From NCBI GenBank assembly GCA_954871525.1, contig OX940865.1:15886606-15950605 (forward strand): DNA of 64,000 nucleotides. The letters are read 5' to 3'. Origin of the DNA: Parietaria judaica (Eukaryota > Streptophyta > Magnoliopsida > Rosales > Urticaceae). A model generated the notes under the pieces. The model was not told the DNA's origin. It did not search any database and saw only the letters and a list, made by a program, of their open reading frames with translations. Of this stretch, positions 22,701 through 33,365 are shown piece after piece. A program made the translations under genes and the position numbers. The number at the start of each line of letters is the position of its first letter. Positions within the stretch are counted from its first letter, which is position 1.

Positions 22701-25493
22701 TCAACTCCTTTCTATTTCAATAAAAATGACATGTTACTTTTTGACATGTTAGTTTTTCTTTCTGTCATTATTGTCATTTTTCGGACAAGTTTGTCATTAT
22801 TTATTAAAGTTCCATAAAATCCAGATTTATAGTAATACAGGCTCAGAAATTGGCATTTCTATATACCAATTTTCATGAATAAAAATGGTTTCGGTTTCTC
22901 ATCGTCAGAGATCAGATTATGGTTCAAAAAATGGGATAAACAGAACAAAATCACCGACATCACCCCTACATGTCACGTCTCTTGAGATTCTGCAATGCAC
23001 GCACATTGAGTATTTATTTATTATTTATTTTTATAATTTCAATCTGTTCCTCAAAAATGGGTTTGCTTTCTTTATAGGCATGTTTGAAGGAAATACACGC
23101 TAAAATGTTGCACAAGCATCTGCAACGCCTTGAGCAACGAGTTGAAGATGAAGGGATAATGGAGACTGCCCATGATTTAAAGACAGAAGAGGAGATAGAG
23201 AGTGATCATCCCGTCGAAGGTATGATCTTTTTTTTTTGCTTGATGTTGTTGACTGTTGATACATGAGTGGAAATTTGGAAAGTATCTAAATAGATTATTG
23301 AGTAATACTGCTGGTCCCCTAATAAGTGATCCCTCTGTACCAATTTGCCCCTGATTTTTATTTGTATCACAGTAGTTTAAGGGGTAAACTGATACAAATT
23401 AATGAATTCAGGGTGAAAACTCGTACGGAAAATATACTTCATGGGGCAAACTGCTAGAAAAAAGGTTTACAGGGCAGTTCGATTCTGAGTGATAAGTTCA
23501 TGCAGTACTGGTGATAATTACTCTAAATTATTTTATAAGTTACAATGCCTTTCATAAATACAATTCTATACTAAAATGCATTTAATTTGGAATATACCCT
23601 TTCTAATAATTAAACAATAATAGGTACATCATAATGAACTTTCTCGTCTGGAAATCCAATCTTTTAATCTATATTTTCACTTCTAATAGGAATTTTTTTT
23701 AATTCGTTAACTTTTCATTATTCAGATTATCGATCCTATTCTCCGGAGCCCGTAAAAGAAGAAGAAATTTACGAGGCTACAGAAGAGCCTGAAGATGAGG
23801 AGGCTGGTTCATATTCCCCGGCGCTATTGCACGGCGACGACAGGGAGGAAGCAGTCGACCCTGAAGTCGACAGGGCTATGCTGGTAAATTTACGTACCTA
23901 AATTCTCTTACAATTGACACATGAGTTTGTGAACTACAACAGTACAGCCTATTTTAAAAATATTTTTAATTCTTAATGTGCCCAACTCTTTGATATACAT
24001 TTATTTAAAATGTCCTAACATGATTACATAATATAAATCATTAGGAACGAAAGCGTCTGGAAGTAAAACAAGAGAAAAAGAGGATCGAAGAAGCCATTGC
24101 TTCGAACCCAGCTCCACAAGACGACCACTTCGAGAGAAACGCCACGAGAGCAATGGGGACAATGGAGGAGGGCGACGCTGTCTTTGGTTCTGGCGCTGAA
24201 GTTAACATGGATTCACAGGTTTCTACTTTTTATATTCTCTTGTATATATTTATTGCTTGGCATAATCTGTGTTGGCGAGATAAGTTTTACTAAGTTATTA
24301 CTATTAGTAGTTGCGGTTTGAGTTGAATGGATCAGGTGCAGATTTTGTAGATAACGTTTGGATAATTACTTCCGGTTTTATTAGTCAGTTTCCTCTTTCT
24401 TATATTTTAGAATATTCTGTTAGCTCCATTCGAGAATATTCGCATTAGAAGTTAATCGATTTTTTACTGTTGTATATTTGGATTTTTATTAAAAACCAAA
24501 AATTCGATAATTTAATAATGCTCTTACTTAATCTCAGATAGTGCAGCTTTTGATACTAAGGGATATGAAAACGGAATCGAAGACTTGGTTGTTCACTTCC
24601 AATTGTTATTTCCATAATTAAACTTATGTACACTTTGAAATACAATGCCATTAATCAGCTCCTCTCTATATTTCCTCAGGTGTATTGGTGGCACGACAAG
24701 TACCGGCCGAGAAAACCGAAATATTTCAACCGTGTTCACACTGGATACGAGTGGAACAAGTATAACCAAACCCATTATGACCACGATAACCCGCCTCCTA
24801 AGATTGTGCAAGGCTATAAGTTCAACATCTTCTATCCCGACCTCGTTGACAAGATAAAGGCTCCGAATTACACGATTGAGAAGGACGGGAATAGTGCCGA
24901 GACGTGCATTATACGCTTCCATGCCGGGCCGCCTTACGAAGATATTGTAAGTTCTCTTGATCCTGTGATCAGGGATGAAAGTCTTACACCGAAAACTAAT
25001 TTAAAACCGAAAAAATATCATTTTTCCCTAACAAACCATGAAGACATTTTTAAGAATGGATTTTAGGAACAAATCATTTTTTTCTTTATTAAAACAGATT
25101 TTAGATAACTTTTTTACTGATTCACTAAATTCCGTTAAATTTGGTTGTCATCGGTTTTCCACCAAACACATTTTTAAAAATTCGGTATTCGAGATACTCC
25201 CAACTTTTTCAGCAGTGAAAATCCGGTTTCGTTTTGGACTTTGAATCACTGAAGACTAGGTTTTAGGTGTTAGACGTCGAATTCAAATTCAAATAAATAA
25301 ACTCTATGTACGATTGTTTATCTCCGTTCCTTTCGTTCGTGAATTGCTCATACATTTTTTTTTAATATTGCAGGCTTTCCGGATTGTGAACAAAGAATGG
25401 GAGTATTCTCACAAGAAGGGATTCAAATGCACGTTCGAGCGCGGGATTCTGCATGTTTATTTCAACTTCAAACGTTACCGCTACCGACGGTGA
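19731..25493 (+). CDS. CTN: Cactin, spliceosome-associated protein
   Basis: Thirteen exons (19731-20057, 20155-20246, 20497-20596, 20795-20866, 20982-21044, 21219-21359, 21683-21778, 22261-22545, 23078-23219, 23726-23883, 24045-24218, 24680-24946, 25374-25493) join in frame to 678 residues, against about 670 in Arabidopsis. The N-terminus (1-100) is an RS/RD-rich low-complexity region; a Glu/Lys/Arg-rich helical stretch follows. The middle domain holds GLTVKEMEELHDDIKMHL and the phrase THIEFWEALLIVSDWE. The highly conserved C-terminal Cactin domain begins YWWHDKYRPRKPKYFNRVHT and ends FERGILHVYFNFKRYRYRR, the usual last residues of the family. Cactin works in pre-mRNA splicing in the nucleus; in Arabidopsis it is essential for embryo development. 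All joins are in frame and nothing is missing. Confidence 0.97.
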
Positions 25494-27780
25494 AGAAGAA
25501 GCAGTATCTGAATTTTGCCGTTCTCGTTGGCAAGTTCTGTTTTTGTTTCGTAACGCTAACTTGTGAATATCTACTCAATTTTGGCTTGCAATCCTTAACT
25601 CCAAAGGACTGAATCAGCGTTGAATTTAAACCTAATTATTAAAAGATAATAGCTTGAAAGTTCCAGTTCCTTTGTAGGTTGATGATATTTTCTCACGTTT
25701 GAGATTTATTGACACTTTTCTCCCAGATTTTTGTTATAAGTCCGATTTAATAGAACTAAAATAACCCGAACCGGTCTAACGTGTGTGTCGCAGTTTCCTT
25801 AAACTTATAAATTGTACTACTTTGTATTGACGTTATTTCTCAATTTTTTTACCCACGCGCCATGCACAGTAAAATAAATACCATGAGATAAATTGTTACA
25901 ATTTTTTATAAACTTTTGAAGGATTAATTATTATAAATCCGAAAGCATATTTTAGAAATCTCATGAATTTTCTACTTTTGAGTATTTTTTTTTTTATGAA
26001 ATACTTGATGATTTTCGCCGAAACAAACTTTTATAGAATCAGAACGAACTTTTTGTAAGATTTGAAAGAGGATCAAAATCTCTCATATTTATCATAAACA
26101 TTGAACACCACTGTAAAATCAAGAATCGTCATGGTTAGGCAATAATGCGTAAAACAATTTTCACTGTAATTTAATTACCCCACTATTTCTTTTTCTCTTT
26201 GCATAGTACAGGTAATAAAAAATCACTAATTCACCCATTAGGGAAGCAAGATATCCTATAATATATTCGTGGTTATTTAAATTTCACTCTCTAATCTGAT
26301 TTGACTAATCTTGTTCTTCAATGATTATTTGATGGAAAAAACTTGAAAGGCCGTACAATATGCCACAAACAATTATTATATGGTGCGAAAAGAGCAAGCA
26401 CAAACCTTGTCACACTTATTTAATTGGAGTGAGTCATTATATGTATTTATGTTTATGCATACTCCAACATTGTCACACAACCAATCTAACCAACGAATCA
26501 AAACCTCTTTCCTTCTTTCCAAAAAATTGAAAAATATAGACATGGATGGCTTTGTTTATGCCATTGTTATGTTTATCGAATTGATGACTGTTCTCACATA
26601 TTTTGTATTTGTATTGTATTTTTTTTTTTCTGCTCACACTTTGTGAAAAACTTCTCGGGCCACCTCAGGTCAAGTGCTTAAACGTTGAGTTATTGTAGAT
26701 ATGTGTAGTACAGTAGTAGTGCTAATTAATTACATCTCATACTTGGTTTCAAGAACATCCTTCGAATTTGAAATATAATTATTAGTATATGTAGTTCTAA
26801 TTAGTTCTCTTAAGCCTCTTCGACCGTATATCATGATACACGTTAGACATGATCATGATGGTGAATGAAAAAAATCTGTTCTTCATGGAGACTCTTCCAT
26901 AGATTTTTGTGAAAATTACTTCCTCTTCACAATTAATGATCCTTAATTCTTGAAAAAAAGAGAGCAGAACACTTGTTCTCTATAATCATGTATTTCACTA
27001 ATACATCATCCATCACCCACCTTAGGCTCACCAAATGATTATCACCATATTTGTTTGAAAACAAAGATAGTGGCATCAGACAAGCTATTATTGTGAAACC
27101 ACAACCATTCCAATTTCCATTTGAGCTTGAGTTGAGTTGAGACCATCTAGTTTATGTTTATTTCTAACTTCCATGCATTTATTATTAAGCTTTTTCTTAT
27201 GTCATTAAGAGAGAAGCTATAAAGTATAAATTTGAGAAAAAATCACGAAGATTTTTTTTTTTTTATTAGAACATGCGCTTTATAATTAATGTTTTTGTTT
27301 GACTTGCCGAGGTTTTCTGGCGAGTACCCACCAAAAAATTATTTGACGGCTAGCGGTGGAGTTGAAAATTATAATAGACGAAAATAATGTAAAATTTTAT
27401 ATGAATTTACACTACGTATTTTTTGTTTTTCGAAAATGGGTTTATGAGCGGTTCCACTCTTAGCCTTGTCAATAAATTCAAATTTTTAATGAAATATCCG
27501 TCGATAAAACCCTTAAATCGGAGCTTCGATTTTTCCTCGGAAGCTGCTAAAACAGAAGAAAACCAGTCACATTCTATAGGAATCCACTGCTATTCCATGA
27601 AAGCTTTTTCATTTTTTTTTCTTTCTACACAGATTCTCACAACCCCACTTTCTCTCAAATTTTACCACCACCCACATTATTCTCTTCTTCTAAGCTCTAT
27701 CTAATGGTCCATTATTTTCTTTTTGGTGCTATTTAACCCCTCACTCTCCTCATTTTTGACATAAACACCCCTTCAGTAAG
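25494..27780. other. Intergenic between Cactin and the WAK-like kinase
   Basis: AT-rich with no supported gene. Short open frames at 25397-25612 and 26380-26646 are low-complexity. The last 150 bases before 27781 are C/T-rich (TCACTCTCCTC) with a TATTTAA motif near 27730 and act as the kinase promoter and leader. Confidence 0.5.
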
Positions 27781-29667
27781 ATGGCCAAAATCAGCAAACA
27801 ACTACTCTCTCTCCTCTTCACTCTTTGCTTCAGCCATTGTTGCACTTCCCAAAAACCTTGCCCTCCTTGTGGCCCTCTCCAAGTCCCGTACCCGTTGAGC
27901 ACGAGCCCTGACTGCGGCGACCGGGAGTACGCTCTCCGCTGCGACCCGAACTCGCGAAAACTCCGCTTCGTCGCCTTGAATGGCACATCCTACGAGATTC
28001 TCCGCATCTCGCCTGAGCGTCAGCGCCTCGTCGTGAGCCCAGCGCCGTGGCTGAACAACGAGTGCATCACGCGCGACATGGCGGTCAGCGAAGGGCTGTG
28101 GCTTAATCAGTCGCTGCCGTTCAATGTGACGTCAGCGAACACGGTTTTCCTCCTCAACTGCTCGCCCCGCCTCCTCGTCTCACCCCTCAACTGCACCCCG
28201 GCCAGCCTCTGCCACCGCTACCTCGGCACTGACCTGAGCCTCGCAGCTCGGTGCGCACGTGAGCTGGCACCGTGCTGCACCTTCGTCGCCGGGGGGTCCC
28301 CTTCGGCTTACAAAATCCGGCTCCATGGCTCGGGCTGTAAAGCGTTCCGGAGCGTGATCCGCCTCGACGCCGACATGGACGCGCGCCAGTGGGAAGAGGG
28401 GCTGGAGATTCAGTGGGCGCCGCCGCGGGAGCCTGTTTGTACAACGCAGCGGGCTTGCTCTAGCACTTCCACGTGTACGCGCGTCGGAAACGAGGCCGTC
28501 TCGAGGTGTCTTTGCCAGAAGGGTTACGCTTGGGACCGTCTAGCCGGGGTTTGCTTTAAGACGAAAAATGGAGGAACATCGAGAATCAAACTCCGGTATG
28601 CGAAGATCGCGACGGGCGTCGTCGTTTTTCTCTCCCTAGCCGCGATCACAGCGGTTTTCGGAGCGAGAAAGTTACGCGGGGAGTCGTCGAAGAGGACGAG
28701 CTTCATGAAGGCGAGGGAGGAGATGTTGACTTTTCCGAGAGGAAAGTCAACGAAGATGGTATTCAGCTTGAAGGAGATGAAGAAAGCGACCAACGGTTTC
28801 GCCAAAGATCGGATCTTGGGAAGTGGGGGCTTCGGAGAAGTCTATAAAGGTCAACTCCGAGATGGGACGATCGTGGCCGTCAAATCCGCCAAAGTGGGCA
28901 ACATCAAGAGCACAGAGCAAGTCCTCAACGAGGTTGACATTCTCTCCCGAGTCAACCACAAGCATCTAGTCAAACTCCTGGGCTGTTGCGTGGACTCCAA
29001 GCAACCCTTGATGATCTACGAGTACATCCCCAACGGCACTCTCCACGCTCACTTGCGCCGCATGTTTCCCGCTTTCCTCGGCTGGAAAGCCCGGCTCAAG
29101 ATTGCCCTCCAAACGGCCGAGGCACTGGCTTATCTCCACTCCTCCGCGCACACTCCCATCTTCCACCGGGACATAAAGTCAACGAACATACTCCTCGACA
29201 AGGAGTTCAACGCCAAGGTAGCCGACTTCGGGCTCTCGCGGCTGGCCTCGCCGGGGCTCAGCCACGTCTCCACGTGCGCGCAGGGCACGCTCGGGTACTT
29301 GGACCCCGAGTACTACCGCAACTACCAGCTGACCGACAAGAGCGACGTGTACAGCTACGGCGTCGTCCTGCTCGAGCTGCTCACGTCGCAGAATGCCATT
29401 GACTTTTCCCGCGATGAAGAGGATGTGAATTTGGCTACTTATGTGAAGGAGCGGGCTAAGAGAAGCACAGTCTCGGAAATCGCTGATCGGATGTTGATCG
29501 GAAAGGAGACGTCGAGTGATGGCGTGTCCATGAGCTTGAAGCTCTTTCTTGAGCTTGCTCTTTCGTGCTTGAAGGAGAGGAAGGAAGATCGGCCTTCCAT
29601 GAGGATTGTGGTTCAAGAGCTTCAATGTATTATTCAAATGGTAGATCATGATCAGGTGGATAAATAG
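27781..29667 (+). CDS. Wall-associated receptor kinase-like protein (WAKL15/20 type)
   Basis: A single 628-codon exon. Residues 1-23 are a signal peptide. The extracellular part starts with a GUB_WAK-type cysteine module (CPPCGPLQVPYPL, DCGDREYALRC) and several N-glycosylation sites (NGT, NQS, NVT, NCS), followed by the WAK-associated cysteine-rich module to about residue 258 (CLCQKGY). A transmembrane helix spans about 275-297 (ATGVVVFLSLAAITAVFG). The cytoplasmic Ser/Thr/Tyr kinase has G-loop LGSGGFGEVYKG (about 345-356), VAVKSA lysine near 366, HRDIKSTNILLD (462 on), DFG at 482-484 and GTLGYLDPEYY. All catalytic residues are intact and it is an RD kinase. Relatives sit at the plasma membrane and are thought to sense cell-wall pectin; ligand and pathway here are inference. 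Lack of introns fits the WAKL15/20 branch. Confidence 0.93.
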   Translation: MAKISKQLLSLLFTLCFSHCCTSQKPCPPCGPLQVPYPLSTSPDCGDREYALRCDPNSRKLRFVALNGTSYEILRISPERQRLVVSPAPWLNNECITRDMAVSEGLWLNQSLPFNVTSANTVFLLNCSPRLLVSPLNCTPASLCHRYLGTDLSLAARCARELAPCCTFVAGGSPSAYKIRLHGSGCKAFRSVIRLDADMDARQWEEGLEIQWAPPREPVCTTQRACSSTSTCTRVGNEAVSRCLCQKGYAWDRLAGVCFKTKNGGTSRIKLRYAKIATGVVVFLSLAAITAVFGARKLRGESSKRTSFMKAREEMLTFPRGKSTKMVFSLKEMKKATNGFAKDRILGSGGFGEVYKGQLRDGTIVAVKSAKVGNIKSTEQVLNEVDILSRVNHKHLVKLLGCCVDSKQPLMIYEYIPNGTLHAHLRRMFPAFLGWKARLKIALQTAEALAYLHSSAHTPIFHRDIKSTNILLDKEFNAKVADFGLSRLASPGLSHVSTCAQGTLGYLDPEYYRNYQLTDKSDVYSYGVVLLELLTSQNAIDFSRDEEDVNLATYVKERAKRSTVSEIADRMLIGKETSSDGVSMSLKLFLELALSCLKERKEDRPSMRIVVQELQCIIQMVDHDQVDK

Positions 29668-30921
29668 CTACCTTTGATGTAATTTGGTCAACCTTGTTTT
29701 TCTAACATTGAGTAATATGCTCGAGAAAAAAAATATTGGATTCTTGTCGCTCCAACTGAGCTAACATTGGATGTTTATGCCGCTAATATCCGTTTTATTT
29801 AATACACTTGATTAAAATAATATTTGTTATAAAATTACTTCATGTTTAACCAGTGTTTTACTTAGGAAATCAAGAGTCAAATAAGATAATTTAAAGATAA
29901 ATATTTTTCTAGTAATCAAAGTCTTAACGGAGTATTGTAAATTCGGATAAGAATTTACAACTTAATTACCAATTGTGTGGTAGTATTAAAGATTAACCCC
30001 TCAACCCGCGGATAGTAAACTCGGTAATCGCATTTGGCATTTTGAAACATAATATGTTTTAAAACTTAAGAATTGTGGTAACACCGTTAAAAATGAATCA
30101 CGGTAGCCGCAAAGGGTACCGAATTTGACTATTTTAGTGTTGCTTTACCATTTTCATTACGAGCATGGAGCCAGAGTTGGAGTTCATGTGTCGTGCTGAA
30201 GTTCAAGTGAAGCATAATAGTAATAAATAAATAAAAAATTCAAGTAAGATACAAAATAAAAATAAAAATAGGTAGTAAAAAAATTAAAAGACGGTAAAAG
30301 GGACTTAAAACCCGAGTTTAAGGACTATATATATAGGATCTTAGGTACCTGTTATATGCCAATAACGTTGCGATCTATAATGAAATTAACAACAAAAGCT
30401 CAAAACCAATATCTCAGATGCTACACGAGCAACTCCGGGTTCCTTGATTGCTCCGCCCCCGGTCATAACTTTCTTTTCGAATTCGGTATGATGACTTGAT
30501 GTTAACTATTTTCTGTTGCAATGGCCATGAAGAATTTTAAAGAAGCATGGTGTGTGCAAGTGCGATAAATATGAATATAGATTTCAAGTTTATGATCATT
30601 TGCCATTTGCCAACCCAAACCCTTTTCAAAAGGGTCCAAGAGAAATAACCTCTTTATAGAGATAGGGCTCTTTGAATAAGCTTTTTAAGTACATATGTCT
30701 TTGAATATTCAATGCATAGGAGCTATATAAAGACAGATTTGGAAGTGATTCTAAGGTTAGTGGCGCAAAATATCATAAATGTAAAAGAAGAAAAAACACT
30801 AGGATCAGATGCTTCTTCCATGTGAAAAAAAAAAGAAGTGAAAATGAGTATTTTTTATATTTGCGGTATATGTACCTAAATGATAATAAAATATGCAGGC
30901 GTATTCCAATCTTTGTTTTGT
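29668..30921. other. Intergenic, no gene seen
   Basis: AT-rich flank of the kinase gene up to the hAT element. No coding, RNA gene or paired repeat is supported. Confidence 0.5.
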
Positions 30922-31398
30922 AACAGGTATAATCCCGAGAATGTAGGAGAGCACGGATATCCGTGTCTCTCTTTTTTAATTTTTTTTTCAAAAATTGTGT
31001 TTTGGTCCCTGAATTATTTTAAAGTTTAAACCGAATACTTTATTGTATTTTTTCGGGTTTTAGGAGTTTAAATTTCAAATATCAAATTATATTTTAACGG
31101 TTTTAACGGGTTTAAAATTCAAATTTCAAATTTTAAATGATGATAAACATAAAGACAAATAATTAAATAAATAAGGGGCCTCGTTAAAACCTCTCCGAGT
31201 CCCCCAAAAGGGTGCGGCTTGGGCGAGGAAAGAGCGCCCTAAGGTTTTTATTTATATTATAAAGCAAATACAAATGTCATACAATTACAAAGTACAAACC
31301 GATTACTCCGGGTTTGCCACATTCTCGTTGAATAGTCTAACAACTCGTTGTCTACCATTTGATTATCATGCGTTCGCTTTTCGGCCAAAATTCAATCC

Positions 31399-31590
31399 TT
31401 GGAAAGCATAAGGATTTCGACCAAAAACGCCTTCATTGACTTGCGTCGAGCCTCCAATAGGCGTCCCGCCAATGAGAAAGCCGCTTCCGATGACACCGTG
31501 GAGACCGGAACGGTGAGGAAGTCGCGAGCCACCAATGATAAAACCGGGTACTCAAGACGATTTACGCGTCACCATTCAAGTAAGTCGGGA
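31399..31590 (-). pseudogene. hAT transposase C-terminal dimerisation fragment
   Basis: On the minus strand a frame reads NRLEYPVLSLVARDFLTV then PVSTVSSEAAFSLAGRLLEA and RRKSMKAFLVEILMLSKD before a stop. This is the conserved hAT C-terminal dimerisation region (pattern YPVLS.MARD..A.PVSTV.SE.AFS..GR). The zinc finger and catalytic parts are absent and a stop separates it from the N-terminal piece upstream. It is non-functional as a transposase. Confidence 0.85.
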
Positions 31591-31779
31591 TGGTAGACTA
31601 GAGGAACCCGGAGCATTTTGTTGATAAACACCGCCATAATATGTATGTTGTATTTGTTGTTGTTGTTGTACCGGCGGAGTTGAATGCGGAATACTATTAA
31701 CCGACCCGGTTTCGGAACCGGCCCGTCCTTTTCCTCGGCGATCATTTTGGCCTCGAGAACGGTTATCGGAACTCGACAT
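31576..31779 (-). pseudogene. hAT transposase N-terminal fragment
   Basis: A 67-codon frame starting MSSSDNRSRGQNDRRGKGR and continuing with a Pro/Gln-rich stretch (PPVQQQQQIQHTYYGG) ends just before the dimerisation fragment. Low-complexity Ser/Gln-rich N-termini precede the BED finger in many plant hAT transposases. The deletion removed everything between it and the C-terminus. Identification depends on its position inside the element. Confidence 0.55.
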
Positions 31780-32327
31780 TATTACTAAAATAAACTATAC
31801 TATAACTAAACTATATAATATAATAGATATTATGATATAAAATAACTAAATAAGTAACTAAGTTCTAAGTGTATTAATATAACTATAAGACAAGAAAACT
31901 ATAGCTTAAAATTGGATTTTTTTAGAACTTGGGCGAGTTGAGAGAGTATAAGATGAAGAGAATGAGTTGTGTGAAAAAAATGAGGGAGAAGTGTGGTTTT
32001 TATAGGGAAAATTTTGGAGAGAATCGAGTAAGTGGTGTAATTAAATACCAATGGATATATTTGCAGGGTCCTTTCTGCAAAATCAGAAATTTTTTTGGGA
32101 CCACGCGCAGGTTACCGTTGCCCAACGGTCGAGTAATCTGGGCCGTCCACGCGTTGATCCAACGGCTCCAAATAAAGAGCCGTTGCGCCAGTTTTTTTTA
32201 GAAAACTGTCGGAGCCGGATTAATCCGGCTCCGTATTTTGTCGGACCCGGAGCTCCACCTCCGTAAAAAAAAAAAAAAGAGGGTCCGATGGATCCGACCC
32301 TCCTATATTTCCAAGACTAAACAGGTA

Positions 32328-33365
32328 TAGGGTTGTTAAAATCGTTAATCTTAAGTACCTAACGATTATTAATTTTAATATAAAGAATAGCACTATGAAT
32401 GACACTATAAATTGTATGATGTATACATTTGCCGCATGTATCCAAAGAAAAAGGTGATGATAAAAAAGAAAAAAAGAATGCCCAGCATGAGATTATTATT
32501 GTCAGAATCTATTGGGATTTCAGTGATTTTGTTGAAAAAGCAAATCAACTTTGATAAATTGGGAAAAGTAATATGCCATTGTCAAAGGAAACCATTTTTA
32601 TAATGCTTTATTGTAGTGACAATAAGAAGCCACAAATGAAAAAGTAGAGCTTCTCATTGTCAAAATGAGTAACCACTAACCACTAAACATACAGAATTAT
32701 TTTATTTATTGTGTGATTTTAGCTAGACACTCCAAATAGAACAATATAAAAATAAATTAAATATAATAATTCATTAATCATATGATGCATATCTACATCT
32801 ATATCTATGTTATGTAGATATTTATATGCTTTTATGATATCAGCTGTTTCAATACAATTGGTCCTGGAAATAAGATAGCTTGTGGTCTTCTTTGCAGATT
32901 CTTTTACAGTGGAGAATATTTAAAGTGCTCAAAATAAAGTAAAAATAAAATTACATTTAGATATTTCTACTGTATTGACAAATAGTTCATTAAACTAAAC
33001 TTTTTAAGTTGTAATAGAAAATACTTATTATATGTATATATCAGTCATCAGATTTTATATATTATTTTTATTATTTATCGGATGTTAAATCTTGCAAAAA
33101 ATGTATCGTATTCTTTGCTTTAACTAAAATTCTGGCTCCGCCCATTGCCAAGAGTCGCTAAGAATCATAGTAAGTAGTAAAGTAGTTTTTATTCAATGCT
33201 GCTCTTGTATCTTATTGTACAAGCAAGCACTTTCTTCCAGCACAGTAAAAAAATGGAAGCTTATTTACAACCAAAAAGAAGAAAGAAGTGAAAAAGCCCG
33301 TTTCACTAGGGTTTGCGAGGTTCCGAATTCGGTTAATACCAGCAAGAGAAAATGATATTCTCTCA
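32328..33365. other. Intergenic, no gene seen
   Basis: AT-rich; it includes the 3' flank of the FKBP gene at its right end. No other feature is supported. Confidence 0.5.

Larger units (their letters stand above)
30930..32319 (-). mobile_element. Internally deleted hAT transposon with 8-bp target duplication
   Basis: The flanks share AACAGGTA (30922-30929 and 32320-32327), the 8-bp duplication diagnostic of hAT. Termini are imperfect inverted repeats: left TAATCCCGAGAATGTAGGAG, complement of right TAGTCTTGGAAATATAGGAG, followed on both sides by a small palindrome (left CACGGATATCCGTG, right GGTCCGATGGATCC) and a T run. Two transposase remnants lie inside on the minus strand. At 1390 bp it is much shorter than an autonomous hAT (3-5 kb), so the middle of the transposase has been lost. 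Confidence 0.88.

Noticed and set aside
24593..24922. Minus-strand 109-codon frame
   Set aside because: It is antisense to the conserved C-terminal exon of Cactin.
28986..29402. Long open frames overlapping the WAK-like kinase in other frames and on the minus strand
   Set aside because: They arise from GC-rich codon usage of the kinase gene; they have no family resemblance and no independent start context.
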